A DNA stretch of 60,000 nucleotides from Takakia lepidozioides (GCA_030704615.1 CM060731.1:79776756-79836755), one strand, 5' to 3'; shown: positions 1-12,984, counted from the first letter of the stretch. Numbers and translations are program-made. Notes: generated by a model from the sequence alone, not told the origin.

Positions 1-677
1 CTGCACTATCAACTGTCAAGCGTCATTGCACACAGACTCCCCAGAAAATCCTTGTTAACACCAGCCCAGAACATATTAATTCAGACTACAAGCATCTGCG
101 AGATCTATTCCCTGCCACAACCCAGCCAAACGGTGGCATCCAAGATGCTGTCCAACCCAATGAAAGAGACCTCCCAGTTGCCTCTCTCCACCATCCCCAT
201 TTCCTAACTTTTTCAGTTAGTAATCCTCCGATACATTGCTCTCCCATGCTCTCCCTCGTATACATTTTTCGTTCCTGCTCCATTGCCCGCCCTATCCAGC
301 TCCACTCCCAAATACCCTACACCCTAAAATTCCCATCTCTTCTCTCTCATGAAGACTTCGAAAAGCAAACCAAGGGAGAGGAAACATACTCCATAACATC
401 CGGCACAGGTTGAGGCCATTCCACCCAGGTTAAGGAGGGTCCATGGAAGTAGATGAAGTGGGGAGGAACTCTCGCCTCCACCTGCACAGGTAGACTGCTA
501 TATTTACAACCCCTCGCCATCTAGACTCACACCGAATGCCAATATTCCTGCGATAGGAAGTAATCTTTGCAACGACACCACAAGGAACACCAAATGCTAC
601 TCAGAAAGACTGTAGATTTCTCTGAAGCCAACTCTTTGTCTCTACACAACAAGAAAACCACAATTTATACAACTTAC
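1..677. other. No gene recognised
   Basis: I see no exon with a recognisable product here. Short open frames exist on the minus strand (for example 86-283) but have no splice context or family match. If 678-843 is a real first exon on the minus strand, its downstream exons would lie here or beyond the left edge; I could not identify them. Confidence 0.4.
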
Positions 678-843
678 TTTCCAAATCGAATCCTTCCGAG
701 ACAGTCCATCTGTGTTTCATCAAATTGTGTGCGTGCTTGAATCGAACATCGACAGCATCTTGACGTTGTCGATAAGATCCCGGAAATGTACAAAGAAGCA
801 ATATTTCTGATTGTTCGTCCGAAAGTGAACGATCATTCTGCAT
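678..843 (-). CDS. Candidate first exon of a divergent gene
   Basis: A minus-strand frame opens at an ATG ending at 843, with an in-frame TAA three codons upstream. It encodes about 55 residues beginning MQNDRSLSDEQSE and runs into a strong donor (GGAAA|GTAAGT) at 677/678. It would be divergent from the helicase gene that starts at 1115, so the 270 bases between would be a shared promoter. I do not recognise the peptide and found no clear second exon towards the left edge. It may be a chance open frame. Confidence 0.3.
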
Positions 844-1114
844 CTGGACGATTTAAGGTATTCGTCAACGAAACCCTTCCTTAGCCCCTTAAGAGACGTT
901 GTATGAGACCGTCGTGGAGATCCTACGGTCAAGGAAGCCCATGGCCGGGGCTTAGGGCTTACAAGTCCCTACACAAAGGAAAGCCTCCTCTCCTCTTTCG
1001 ATATAAAGGGAATGCGCGGCGGCCTTTTCAACGCATGGCTTTTCTTGCCGGAGGTTTGTTGGCATCCAAGGTGGTGGGAGCGGATATGGGGATGGTGGTG
1101 TGGCCGTGATCGGT

Positions 1115-4100
1115 ATGGATCCGGCTTTTCTCTTCACGGGTGTGCGATTTGACAGAAAGCGGTTTGCAGCAGATGTTAATCGGTTTCAGGTGTCTTCATC
1201 TTGCCTTTGACTTCCCTTTCTTCTTCACTGGATAGATTCGTGTAGGAGAAGTCGGAGGTTTCAACATCGTGTTGAGTTTCACATAACATTTTGAACTTTT
1301 CTTTTGTGCGAAGAGAAGGGGTGTGGCCCAGACGTAACATGGTTCACATTTTCCTACTCGCTGCAGAGAAAAGAGGGAGATATTATACAAGTCGGCGGCA
1401 ATGAAGGAGTCCACTCTTCATCTGAAACCCGCGAAAGTTCACCGCAATCAAATTCCACTCTGACCGTCTCGGAGGTTAATGGTGGGAGCTACAGGAAGGC
1501 GAAGAAAAGGCACTTCAAGGACGAAAATGGTGAGTTATGGTTCATCTGCGGGTATTGGCTTGTCTCTTTCCAAGTTGTGTTGGATTCGCTTAGCAATAAT
1601 TATCAGTCGCTTCCGATCATCTAATCTTCTAGGTTCAGCTGGAATCTTCTACAGTTGTAGGCGCCAGTTGTATATGTTGTATACGTGAAGGGTCTGCTTC
1701 TGCTGGAGGCCATTATTAGGGTTGACACGACGTAGTTTGTCTGTATTTGCTCCAGCAATAAACGTCTCTGCTTACAACCCTTTCCTCAATCTGCAGAATA
1801 TCTTGCACTCATTATTTGGGCACCTACATCAGTTCAATCGTCAACATTTGCGTCAATTTATACTGGATTGTAGATGAAGGATTGAGTACTGCGGTGTGAA
1901 TTGGTCCATTAATTTCCGCTCAGCATTTTCTAGGAGTTATTAATCGTGCGTTCAAGTAACAGGTGCTGAAAATGCATTCAACGTTTTCAAGGCTCCTAAA
2001 GTGGATGAGCGTACCGAGGATGTGGAGTCACATGTAGTAGACGCCTCCTTTGACCCAGAGGCAAGATTGCCATCTGAACTATGGTTCCCGGACTCTAGTT
2101 GAACCTGATAAAAGGAATTATTACGCAAGATTATGAAGTGTATAGCTGTGTACCGTATTGTGCAACGCGGTTGTACTTTATGTAGAAAACATTTTATTTA
2201 CAGTTACTGGGAAATGCTCTCAGAAGAGTGTTGTTTGACCTTGGCAATAGGATGTGGGTCATTCCTATTCCCAGATTAGTTGTTATGTTCTGTAGTCTTC
2301 AAAACTCCCATCTTCATACAGGGGTTCTGTTTGATGGGTGATTTTGATCAAATGTTTGTGGGCCGTCCGTGCCATTAATCTTTCTTCTCATATGCGTTAC
2401 TGTGCAGTTTGTTGGAGTTCAAAGAAAAAAGTTCCGCATTCATGTGGCTGGCCATGATATTCCTCGTCCTCTTCTCGACTTTGGGCAGCTGCAAACACAG
2501 TACCCTCCCTCTCCCACGACCTGAAGTGTAGTGCTTGTTGTTATTATGTGTTGTCAGAGCCATCAACAACTGGGTTAATCACTCTTGAGTAAGCTAGTGT
2601 GCAAAGTTTTGGATGTTTCCAGGGTTCCTAACCTGTCTTGATAGTTTCTTCTGTATTCAACCGTGCTTGAATCCACCCCAAATGTCGAGCTTATCTTTCT
2701 ATGATATCCAAGCAGATATCGGTGCAAGTCATATCTTATGCACAATATTTTGGAAGCTGGTTACCAACAGCCAACCCCAATTCAACGTCAGGCTATTCCA
2801 GTTCTCCTTGCGGTATGGTGGATTTCTAGAATTTTTCTATGGTCTGGGGTATGTGCTGGTTACATCACGAAGGATTGTACCATAAGTCAGTTGTGTATGT
2901 AGTATTGTGTTAGTGATAGGTGGAACGTGATGTGGAACATTTGTTACTCTTGACTAGTGTGGAGTGCTTTTCTTTGTCCCTAAAGTTTCTAATGCTATTT
3001 GGTGGTCATGTAATTCAGGGCCGAGATTGTTTTGCATGCGCCCCTACAGGTTCTGGGAAAACTTTGGCGTTTATACTTCCAATTTTAATGAAATTGAAGG
3101 TGGGCTTCAAATTGTGTCCTGCTGGATCAATGATCATTGGGTTTCCTAGTTTGATAGTTTCCTAGTGCAAGCATGTCGGTGTGCTGTCATTGGTGATGAT
3201 GCCTTTGTTATCTGCATGGTGAGGTATCGGCCACCTCCTGCTCGTAGTGCCCAGCATATCCCATAGCATACAGCTGGAAATGGGAAGGAGAGTGGATATG
3301 TTAGATATTGTTAATGAATGTCTACAGGTTGTCTTATTTTCAGTTATTGCTTCATAAACTGATCGTTGGCTTCTTTGGTGCCAATGGGTCCGTTCCCTGA
3401 AGCTAAAGTACAAGGCCTGAGCGCCTAGGAAACGTTCTTGTCTATCCAGCCCTCGCTATGCCAGAGTCAAAACAATTACCTTGTGATTTTGGTACGAAGG
3501 ACTGTTAACATTTTTAATGTAATTTCTGCTTGCTACGCAGTACTGCATCATGTCGCCTAACTGACCTAGGCCAAGAACTGACATTTTGGTATCGATGATC
3601 GGTATTGGTATTTGGTACGAGTCTTTGTATTATTAGTAGAGTAATACAGCTTGTCACATGGAGGCTATCAATCTAAGGCTCTGTTTCTGGAAGGTTAACC
3701 AGGTAGGACAACTCATGAAGTGTCAAGTAAATAATTATCAGTGTAAACTGTGAGGAAGTGATCGTTCTTTTTGGTGCAGACTTCTGCTATTTTTGTGTTC
3801 TAAGCTTGTGGGTGAGGTTTTTTTTCAAATTAAATGTTTGAATGTGGTTTGAATTTTGGTTTTCATCAGTTGAGATTGAAGGTACTGTGGCTAAGTGTGT
3901 GATCTGATGTTTGGTAAGTTTGCAAAGTGAATGTCAGTTTGCTTGCTTACATACATGGTGGATGTGTGGCAGGTCCCAAGTAAAGATGGTGTGCGAGTTG
4001 TAATTCTTTGCCCCACTCGGGAGCTTGCTTTGCAGACAACTCGTGAGTTCAAGAAACTCATACGTGGGAAGAAGTTCCGGGTGAGGATGATGACAAAAGC

Positions 4101-6786
4101 TGTGGCGCAATGTGCCGACTTCTCTAGACTTCCTTGTGATATCCTTGTCTCAACTCCACTGCGGTTGGATGCTCTCTTGAAAGACCACAAGATTAACCTT
4201 AGCAGGTCTGACACTACGAACCTGATCAGCCTGTGTGACTTTTTCATCACTTGATGTTTCATTGTAAGGATGAGACAGAACTATGTTTGGACATCTAAGG
4301 GGAGTAACCCTTTGCAAGATCCTCATGAGTTTGAGCAATGTATTGTTAACTTCTGTTCGCATTGGTGGCACTGGAAAGCTGCCTGAAAATAATGGCTTGT
4401 ACTGCCACCAAGGTTGTATGTTGACCTGCTCCATGTCTTGACGAGATTACCTACTGGGCTTTGCTGATTTGATTTGTCATGGAAGAGTTGCATTATTTTG
4501 GTCGCAGAGTGGAGCATTTGGTCATGGATGAATCAGATAAGCTATTTGAGATGGGATTTGTGGAGCAGATTGATGCAGTTGTAGCAGCTTGCATCCACCC
4601 AACCATCACACGGGCCCTCTTTAGTGCCACATTGCCAGATTCTGTTGAAGAACTGGCACGTTCCATAATGCATGATGCTGTCCGTATTGTCATTGGGGAA
4701 AGGTAAGAGGTACTATCTAAGTGAATGTGAGCTTGCTAGAAAGTAGATGAGTCCAGCGATATGCACTTCTTACTATGTTCTATTTAAGAATTTCAATGTG
4801 TTTTTCCCGCTTCAGCTCTGCAGTTATGTCTGACTAGGATGACACTCTCTGGTGCTGGTTTTGGATTGTGATTTACTTTCCTTGGCAAGTTCTGCATCTT
4901 TTACCAGCACTAAAGCAAATGATCAACCTACTCCTTGAGAGTTGTAGGCCATCTACACATTGCTCTCGTGTTAAATAAGGATGCTACATAGACCGGGTGG
5001 ATCTTACCAACCCGTGGCTAGAGATGGTGGCCTTGGTGTTAAATGGTCCTCTCCACATATGACTCTGTATAGTTGTCAGTCAATATTGGGGTATTTAAGT
5101 TGTAATTTTTGGGTGCAGGAATTCAGCATCAGAAACTATCAGGCAGAGGTTGATTTTTGTTGGCAACGAGGAAGGGAAGCTTCTTGCACTGCGCCAGATT
5201 TTCAACCAGGTTTGTCCTTGTTATTTGAGAAGTATGGGGTCATCTATCTGTGCTTATGTGGCCTTGGCTTGGTGGTTGGTGAGGAGCATGGCTTGATGAT
5301 GATCAAATGCAGACGGGCGGACTGAATTGATGCCGTGTTGATTGTCTGTCGTTAATCTCAACATCTTGGTGTTGTATGATTCTGAAAGTCTTGCCCTCAT
5401 AGCCTGACTATGGTTTCCTCCCTGTTGAAATTTGTCAGATCAGGGTTCATTAGCTCTTGTATCCAGATGCTAGTTCCGATGTGCAAGAGGGGTTCTGGCA
5501 AATGATGATCAACATCTTATTCTGCACCCTGAAATTACTCTGTGGATATAGTAATTTACCTCTGACAAGCTGATGCTCAATCCCTCTCATTGCATGGGTT
5601 AACATAGTATGTTCATGACAAGAACATAGCAGTTCTAGCTTACATTCACAAGCTATCTTATAGTTCATGTTGTCTAGCAGGTAATGATTGACATCTTATT
5701 CTACACTCTGAATTGCTTGTGGATGCAAATTTTTACCTCTTAACAATCTGATGCACAAAGCTTGTTTGGCATTCACCATTGCAAGCGGTCCAGCCATATA
5801 GATTTCTTTGTTACTTGATCTTTGAATATCACGAACAAATTGTTACTGACACCATATTTCCTATGCTTACTGACACCATATTTCAAAGTTCTGCTGCCCT
5901 TCAGAAATGTTGTGCTCTTATCAGTCGGAATATGTTTTCATGGTTTGGTCTCAACTTGGCCTGTACTAATTGCTCTGCAGAGTCTGCAGCCTCCAGTGTT
6001 GTTATTTGTACAAAGCAAGGACCGTGCTAAGCAGCTTCATAGAGAGTTAGCATATGATGACATCAATGTGGACATCATTCATGCTGATCGAACTAAGGCC
6101 CAGGTAGAGAGATTTGATTGACGATGTAAATGTGCAACATCAATTTGCTATCTGCAGTCTCTTAAAGTTGGTTGTCTTGAAATCTTGAGAATTGGTGGTT
6201 TATGTACTATGAACAACTAAGACTGTAGTTGGCTTCTAATTGCATGGTGTTCTCTCCTCAGAGAGATGCTGCAGTGGAGAAGTTCAGAGAAGGAAAGACT
6301 TGGGTACTTGTTACAACAGATTTGTTGGGGCGCGGCATGGATTTCAAGGGTGTCAACTGTGTGATCAACTATGATTTCCCGCAGACAATTTCTTCGTACA
6401 TTCATCGAATAGGTGCGTGCACTGGTTTGCCACAAGCTGTTTCTCAGACTGATAAAGTATATTATTGGGCACATTTTGATAGTTACTCTGTGTTTTTGGT
6501 AAGTGTGACTTCTCCTACCTGGTGCGCAGGTAGAAGTGGAAGAGCAGGGAGGCCTGGTCAAGCAATCACCCTCTACACAGAAGATGATGTGCCCTTGCTG
6601 CGATCCATAGCCCATGTGATGTCCGCCTCTGGCTGTGAAGTTCCTTTATGGATGATCACTCTGCCCAAAACCTCAAAACGAAAACATACTCCAGTACGAA
6701 GTTCTATAAGCATGAGGCCTGGAGCAGCTCCTCAGGTCTGGAAAGGGAAGAAGCTCAATAAACCCAAACCATCTTCGACACTTTGA
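1115..6786 (+). CDS. ROK1: DEAD-box ATP-dependent RNA helicase, ROK1/RH57/DDX52 type
   Basis: This is a complete spliced gene. Rok1/DDX52 helicases act in nucleolar small-subunit rRNA processing. Exons: 1115-1189, 1367-1529, 1963 to about 2097, about 2408 or 2418-2499, 2716-2812, 3019-3099, 3973-4205, 4508-4702, 5119-5209, 5981-6103, 6262-6412 and 6530-6786, giving about 500 residues. The start [17 protein letters not shown] matches the family N-terminus. Then come [10 protein letters not shown] and the Q-motif region ([17 protein letters not shown]), motif I APTGSGKT, Ia PTRELALQT, motif II DESD (the variant typical of this subfamily), [32 protein letters not shown] and [15 protein letters not shown], the last split by intron 11. 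The basic C-terminus stops at a TGA ending at 6786. The exon 3 donor is weak and uncertain: 2097 with acceptor 2418 keeps frame. All other junction phases agree. The product call is family knowledge; the splicing is inferred from the sequence. Confidence 0.93.
5500..5755 (+). repeat. Diverged tandem duplication in helicase intron 9
   Basis: A segment at about 5500-5573 (ATCAACATCTTATTCTGCAC, then TTACCTCTGACAAGCTGATGC) recurs in diverged form at about 5683-5755 (ATTGACATCTTATTCTACAC, then TTACCTCTTAACAATCTGATGC), roughly 180 bases apart. Just downstream (5843-5884) a shorter perfect direct repeat of TTACTGACACCATATTT occurs with a 24-base period. Both are intronic and have no evident function. 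Confidence 0.6.
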
Positions 6787-7338
6787 GGTATTCTAATCGC
6801 TGGATGGGGAAGAAGCCTTGGATCTTTGCTGATTCAAAACATTTTATGGAAGTTACCTTTCTTCCACACTGCTGCCTGAGAGTAATCAGCAGAAATTTCT
6901 ACAGTGGGGGTGTAGAGACTCTTTAGAGATTTGTATAAGTTAACTTGGTTTATTACATGCTTTGAATACCTTGGGAAGTAAAGTAAAAGTGCACTCCCAT
7001 AGGGCGACCTACAGTGTAAATACCCCTTGCCATGCTCCTCAAACTGGTTTGTAGTCAATAGGGAGTTACTGGATCTGTCCCTTAAAGATAAAGCACATGG
7101 AGGGTTGAAACTCTGCAAAAGTAAAGTCCATGTTTGTCTTTAAATTATATTTTATGTATACTGCGTTTCATATCTGATAGAAATGTTTGCTCAAATGTGA
7201 AAAATATGTATTGACATGGGAAGCCTTATGCTCTACATCACATTCCTCCACCGACAACTTTACTATTAACAAACTTTACTATTAACAACTTTACTATTAA
7301 CAACTTTACTACTAACTACTATTACCTAATTCCAAGTA
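6787..7338. other. Helicase 3' flank with a short tandem repeat
   Basis: This is the 3' untranslated and intergenic region after the helicase stop. No gene is seen. At about 7256-7310 a 15-base unit (AACTTTACTATTAAC) is repeated about four times and decays at both ends. Confidence 0.55.
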
Positions 7339-10300
7339 TATAGACGTTTCCGCCCGAAGGTTGTGACAGAATGCTTTAGACCTGTAACCAAACAACCACA
7401 TGCGACTTCCTCGGAATACTTCTTTGTTGTACCAGTGTATTTCATTATGCCACTACATTCATTAGTTGTGCTCACCCTTCTTGGTCTCATAGGTTTGAGC
7501 AATGTTGTGGCACTAAGCACCAATTGCTGCGGGAGCTCTGATTACAATAATGCGGGGAACCATGGAGCATTGCAATAGTTGGTGATCGTCATCAACGATA
7601 TCAACCCCAATTGCTTTACAACAATAAAAGACAAATTACACGCGGCGCTTTCAAGGAACAATTCGTTTGTCTTCTGCCTCTATCTAGTGTGGAGTTTCCC
7701 GGGCACAAGGTACTCTCTGGGGCTCCGTTGAATTCGGCCAGACACCACTCCTGCTCATGTTGGCCATTTTGACGTTTGGGAAGGTGGGCTTCACATAGAC
7801 CCGGAATGCGACCCAGTGGAATCCGATGTTATCCACAATTATGTGGACTCGTCACAGACATTGAAAAAAACAGGCGGCATTCCATGGACAGGTGCTCGGG
7901 AGAAGTCGCCCGCTCTCATGCAGACCTTGATTGAGACATGCAGCCGGCATGCTTCAAACTCTCTGCTTCAGACTCTCGGGGGGGGGGGGGGTGTTGTTTG
8001 CTGTGTAACTTTAAAATGGACAATTGGCATGGATAATCATTGCGGGTCCTTGGCCCTGTTAGAGGAACCTCTGCATGGATCCCACGTATCCATGGGTGTC
8101 AGTTGGTGTTCGACCAACATCGGGGTCGTTAGGGAATGGGCTGCGGATTTGTCCGTAGGAATTATGTGAGTGTCAGAAAATTGAACGCACAGTCAATATT
8201 TGGAATTCTTTACAGCTGTTTCTGTGGTGGCGAAATGCTACATGATTATCATGAGAATCATAGAACACAGGAAGTACATTGTGCGAAGATAAGTAGTATC
8301 CACACACTAGAGGTGTCATCGTGGCCTGCTGCATCACATTGTCCAGTGCCCCTAATCCCAGTTCATGCAGGCAATGTCTCCCACCTCAGACGTGGCAATA
8401 TTGTACTGCCCTCTGCAAGCCGAGTACCGTAGCCGACGACAATGGGCTGGCCGTTGTTGAGGAAGATTTGATTTGCATAACATTCTGCTTTGAGTCAGGG
8501 ACCATCCACGTGGTCAGAGAGGTGTACGATAGTAGTGGGAAGGTCGAGGGAGCATAGGTCCAGAAGGTGCATAATCGCAATGGTCGCAGAGAGTGGAGAG
8601 TTTATGGCAGCAAGCAAAGGCTTCCTGCAAAAACATCTGCTGGGGGAATAACAGGAGACGACGACTAAGTTTGATAGTACATCGCTTGACTCTGTAATGG
8701 ACCATTTCTCAACATTGGCCTCTCCAAATGCTCGTTATCAAATCAACGTCCTTAGGACTGGGGCAGGCAGGCAACAGAGGATACGTGGATAGCATCCTAG
8801 AATTGAAGCACAAAAGCCGATACGACTTCATGCGGGACGGTGTTTTCCCAGGGCAGGGGTCCCAAAAAGTATACTTATTCAAGATGTCCACAGTTGGGGA
8901 GGGTTTTGGAGGTAGCCTGGTGCGTAGAATGCAGGCCGGAGGCGATCTGCACAAATCCTAGATAATGTTTGATCACGTGAAGCGAGTGAAGGATTGGACG
9001 ACCATGGCCTGTCATGTGTATGATCCTACATACCAGTGAGTTATGACTATTGCTGTTTGTGACATGTAGTTGGAGGACACAAAGTCCCAAATTCTTATGT
9101 GGAAGGCTCTGGTTAACGTCATGCGAGTTCATGGTGTGCCAGATGCAAATTTCACAAGGTTTATGGCTGACAGTGCACAAGCTAATTGGAATGTTGTGCG
9201 GACTGTGTTTGGCTCTGGTGACCCCAAAATACCAATGCAAGGCCGGGAATGCACTTGCCTCTTTCATTGGACCCAGTCCCTTCGACGGCTCACAAAGAAT
9301 TCCATAAAATTGGAGTTGCAAGAGGAGCATCTGCGACTTTGCCGTCTTTATAAAGATGCCACGACAGAGTGGGAAGCAAATGTCATGTTTCAGACTATCA
9401 GAGCATGGTGGTACTCCTTTGAGGCGGCGAGTCTGGATGGAATCAAAGAGCTGGAAGACTGGTTGGGCTTTTGGCACTTCAGATTCAGACAGTGGGGTGC
9501 CTTCATGACCGCAGTAAGTTGAAATCATACTACCATGACTCTCCTTTCTTCTTAGACATAAGGGGGGTATATGCACCAGCGTCCATGCCGTCCAGTCCAG
9601 TTCGAATGCTACTCCACATAACAGTGGCATGTGTGTAATTACCTGCAGAATATATCACTGGAAGACATTGCGGATATGCCATCCTGCAATCTGGCGGAGA
9701 CTATTCATAGTATGTGGATGGCGCAATCAGGTAAGAATGGTCGGAACCTTTATGTTGCAACTGCAGATGACCTGGTCCACGCGCTTTCGCAACAAACAAA
9801 GTACCGAGACTTCCTGAGGGGACGGGTTGCTGGTAAGGGGCTGGACAGGGCAGAGTTGCTGCTCAAGACTGCAAACAGATCCAAGCATCCAGCAACAATG
9901 GCGCGTGCTGTTAGCGAGTACACAAATGGAACACCTTTGCAATCCAGGCTTCACATCTGGAAGGTGAGGAAAGATTCGGATCATGCAAGCGCAAACTAGA
10001 CACCCCTCCAGGATCGGCAGGTGACTCCTATCGGCATGATAGAGACAATTTCTCCATACCTCGTGTGCCTGTGCCACCCAATTTTGGATCTAGCACTCCA
10101 TTTGTGGGTGCATGTTCTTCTGCATTTTTCAATGCAACATATGCCACAGTTCCAGCACGGGGAGAAGGACGGACGGTGCTACCGGTCGAAGAGACCGATT
10201 GTGGTGATGCAATGTGGCACATTGAACGGACTCCAAAAGGATTGAAAATTGGTTATTCTGCTATCAGGGCCTTGTCTTTTGTGAAGTGCACAAGTAAGAT

Positions 10301-11037
10301 TTGTAGAGGCGCCGGCGATACTCCGGCCCCGACTTTCACAAGTTTGTTCAAATTTACTCAGCGCGGGATCAGTCTAGACCTCACAAGTTTTGGTTCTGCC
10401 CCAACGACATGAGCGTTGTGTGATGGGGACTTGTCGGGATTCAGTCATCAGCAAGCCTATCATCCCTGTCGTGTGGCCAGTCAAGGTCAGGACATCTCTC
10501 TCCGAACAAGAGATTGACATGTTGGAGGATGTTGGGTTTCGACTTCCAAGAGGGCCAACAGTCCTAACACCAACATCATCGCGGGGTATGGCATCCGCAT
10601 TCCCTGCACGTCCACCGCATGGGAACGACTGGCCAACGAAAAGGAATGGAAAACCGGTTCGTTGTGTTGAGGCAGGTGCAGATAACCAGTGCAAAATTGA
10701 GTCTGCTAGAACCCTGCAGTGTCGGGTTACCCAAATTGTGAATGTCCCCCCTCCAGGCTATGGGCGGGTGTACAGTATGATGACAACGGGATCTGTTCTT
10801 CATGACAAGACTTATAAGATTACTATTGGCAATTTTCCAAATTGCACATGCCCGGACTTCGACAACACGATATCAAGCTCCATTGGAAAGAGAGGGAAAT
10901 TTGTCCCATGCAAACATCTTTACTACATCTACATTCACATGATGTTTTGTGATCCTCAACGAGACACGTGCATTCACCAATGCACAATGGGTCCCAGTGA
11001 CGTTCAGACACTTCTGCAGCGAGATAGGTATAGTTGA
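7339..11037 (+). pseudogene. Decayed Mutator-like (MULE) transposase with SWIM zinc finger
   Basis: Most of this stretch keeps one reading frame (positions equal to 1 mod 3: 7363-7578, 7816-8169, 8728-8961, 9070-9522, 9631-9999, 10390-11037), interrupted by stops at about 7576, 7729, 8167, 8959, 9037 and 9067. The core reads like a Mutator-superfamily transposase: DHVKRVKDWTTMACHVYD, MTIAVCD, then FMADSAQANWN, CTCLFHWTQS and IRAWWYSFEAAS. A GT-AG intron (9514-9648, 135 bases) would remove one further stop in frame. A frame change occurs near 9985 and is reversed near 10390. The C-terminal part carries a SWIM zinc-chelating motif, CTCPDF followed by CKH, about residues 150-175 of the last open stretch. 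In the family such proteins cut and paste DNA. This copy cannot make a full protein. I did not find terminal inverted repeats, so the ends of the element are unknown. Confidence 0.72.
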
Positions 11038-11191
11038 CATCTGAGGTGTTCTCTCGGAGTTTTATATTTGTTAATGATTTCACTTTGCTGAATTACTTTG
11101 AAATTTTGTAATGGCTTCACTTTCGCGAGTTCACCAATGTTTTTAAATTGATCCACTTTGTTCAATGACATCAAAATCTTCTCCATTTTTG

Positions 11192-11224
<33 letters not shown>

Positions 11225-11266
11225 CTCGTGTTGGGTGAAATTCTCATGTCCCAACAGGGCAAGGGA

Positions 11267-11292
11267 TTAAGATGTTGTTGACGACACCTTAA
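11267..11292. repeat. Imperfect palindrome, copy 1
   Basis: TTAAGATGTTGT, a two-base centre TG, then ACGACACCTTAA. It is the decayed twin of the perfect palindrome 134 bases downstream; both are followed by ATGCCT. See 11401-11426. Confidence 0.75.
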
Positions 11293-11400
11293 TGCCTGCT
11301 TCCTTGAACAGGATTAAGCTCCCCCCTATGTTTTTTTCCAGGGGCGATTGTGTTTATGGGGAGATGTTCATGGGTTCATTTGTCATGCTGAGCATGCGAT

Positions 11401-11426
11401 TTAAGGTGTCGTTGACGACACCTTAA
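11401..11426. repeat. Perfect palindrome, copy 2
   Basis: Twelve-base arms (TTAAGGTGTCGT and ACGACACCTTAA) flank a two-base TG centre. Together with the copy at 11267-11292 it could bracket a small insertion of about 110 bases or mark a foldback or MITE end. No coding content lies between the two copies. Confidence 0.8.
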
Positions 11427-11736
11427 TGCCTAGTTCCCTACACTTGTTGATCCCTGAGGAGACATGTTCATACAGTCGTCCATAGTCCCCTCATCTGGAC
11501 AACTTTTCATCCGTCACTCATCCAATGTTCATCCATTCCATTTTACGTCCATCCAAATACATTCATCCGTGAATGTTTCATCGTGCATTCGTGCTACATT
11601 GTCGCCATGGAGCCTGTCTGTCTTCTTGCCGATGGAGCGGAGATTGCATCGTTGCAGTGCGTCCACGGCAATAGGCCCACTTGTTCCCTCGGTTTTGGGG
11701 TCCGCATCAGAAAATCTGCTCACATTTTCAAAATGT

Positions 11737-12930
11737 TCACGCTTCGGAGAATCTGTTCACGCATAAAGAAATCTGCTCACAGGTTCTGCTCACGGCTTTG
11801 CTACCCTCACCGCCCTTCCATCTCACGAAATACTCCGTTTCTCGAGTCTTGAACCTCCTCGACTTAAGCACTGCCTCCACCTCGTACTCAGGTTCATTTT
11901 CATGATCCAACAGCACAGGTGGCGGACGCAACACTTGATGCCGATTCGGATGCGCTTCATCTTTGAAGTAAGGCTTCAAAAGGGAAATGTGGAATATTGG
12001 ATGCACCTTGCTGTCTACCGGCAGCTCCAATTCATACACATCCTCATTCATAACCTTCTGAATACGAAAGGGTCCCACATACGGAGGTACGAACTTCGAA
12101 CTCACTTCCGAAGGTAGTCGAAAATTCTTGATGTTCAACCAGACCTCCGTGCCTGCCTCAAATTTAACTTCCCTCCGCTTCCGATTAGCCTGCCATTCAT
12201 AATGTTTCCTAGCTTTGGCAATGTTATACTTTGCGAGCTCCAACAAACGCTCACGTTCTTCCAACACCGCTACTGCTGCCGGCTCTTCACCGTCCCGGGC
12301 GGCCCAACTTGTCGGCACCAGGGGTGCTTTTCCATTGACCAATACGAAAAGGGAAGCTCCTATTGTGGAGTATTCTGTGTTATTATAGCATAACTCTGCC
12401 GCATCCAAGTGCTCCACCCAGTCCGACTGGTCTGCCGACACATAATTCCGCAAGATATGCTTAACCACGGAGTTCACTCTTTCCGTCTGGCCGTCTGTTG
12501 TAGGTCGGAAGGCCGTGCTCATCTTGAGCCTCGTCCCCATTTTCTTCCAAAGTGCCCTCCAAAACTTACTTGTAAACTTTGGATCACGGTCTGAAACAAT
12601 GTTCTTCGGGAGTCCATGATGCTTGAAAACGTGGGCGAAGAAAAGTCGCCCTGTCTCCTGCGCCGTTGCCGTCTCCTTGGTAGGGATGAAATGGCCCATT
12701 TTACTGAACCCATCCACCACCACCATGATTGCATCGAATCCTTTTGACAGCGGCAAAGCAGTCATGAAATCCATCGAGACACTTTCCCAAGACCCCTCTG
12801 GAATCGACACAGGTTGTAACAGCCCCGCTTGCTTTTTGTATTCGCTCCGGTTTTGCTGGCATGTGGTGCATGTCTTGACATATTCCTCGGCCTCCTCCCT
12901 TAGTTTGGGCCAGAAATACTCTTTCTTCAA
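11737..12930 (-). pseudogene. Integrase with truncated chromodomain (copy A)
   Basis: An open frame of 397 codons. It begins in the integrase zinc-finger region (EEYVKTCTTCQQNRSEYKK supplies the CxxC), followed by the catalytic core: MDFMTALP for the first aspartate, IVSDRDPKF for the second, and the glutamate in TDGQTERVN. Then come a GPFRIQKV barrel and a chromodomain start (EYEVEAVLKSRRFK, then EYFVRWKG). The chromodomain is cut after RWKG; the last 25 residues are read-through into unrelated sequence. Chromodomains in this lineage steer integration to marked chromatin. The pieces upstream are out of frame, so no full polyprotein can be made. Confidence 0.85.
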
Positions 12931-12984
12931 GAGCGTCGCAGTGCGTTTGGCTCCGCCATGGCCCGCAAGTGGGCTATCATGACA

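Larger units (their letters stand above)
11038..11802. other. Repeat-rich gap between transposase relic and Ty3 element
   Basis: No gene is seen. It holds a poly-T tract (about 11198-11224), two palindromic sequences (11267-11292 and 11401-11426), a stretch rich in CATCC/CATTC repeats (about 11470-11575), and a short cluster of near-repeats of AAATCTGCTCAC (about 11710-11800) that abuts the broken end of the Ty3 integrase. Confidence 0.5.

Noticed and set aside
86-283. 65-codon minus ORF near the left edge
   Set aside because: Composition looks random and it does not join in phase to the candidate exon at 678-843.
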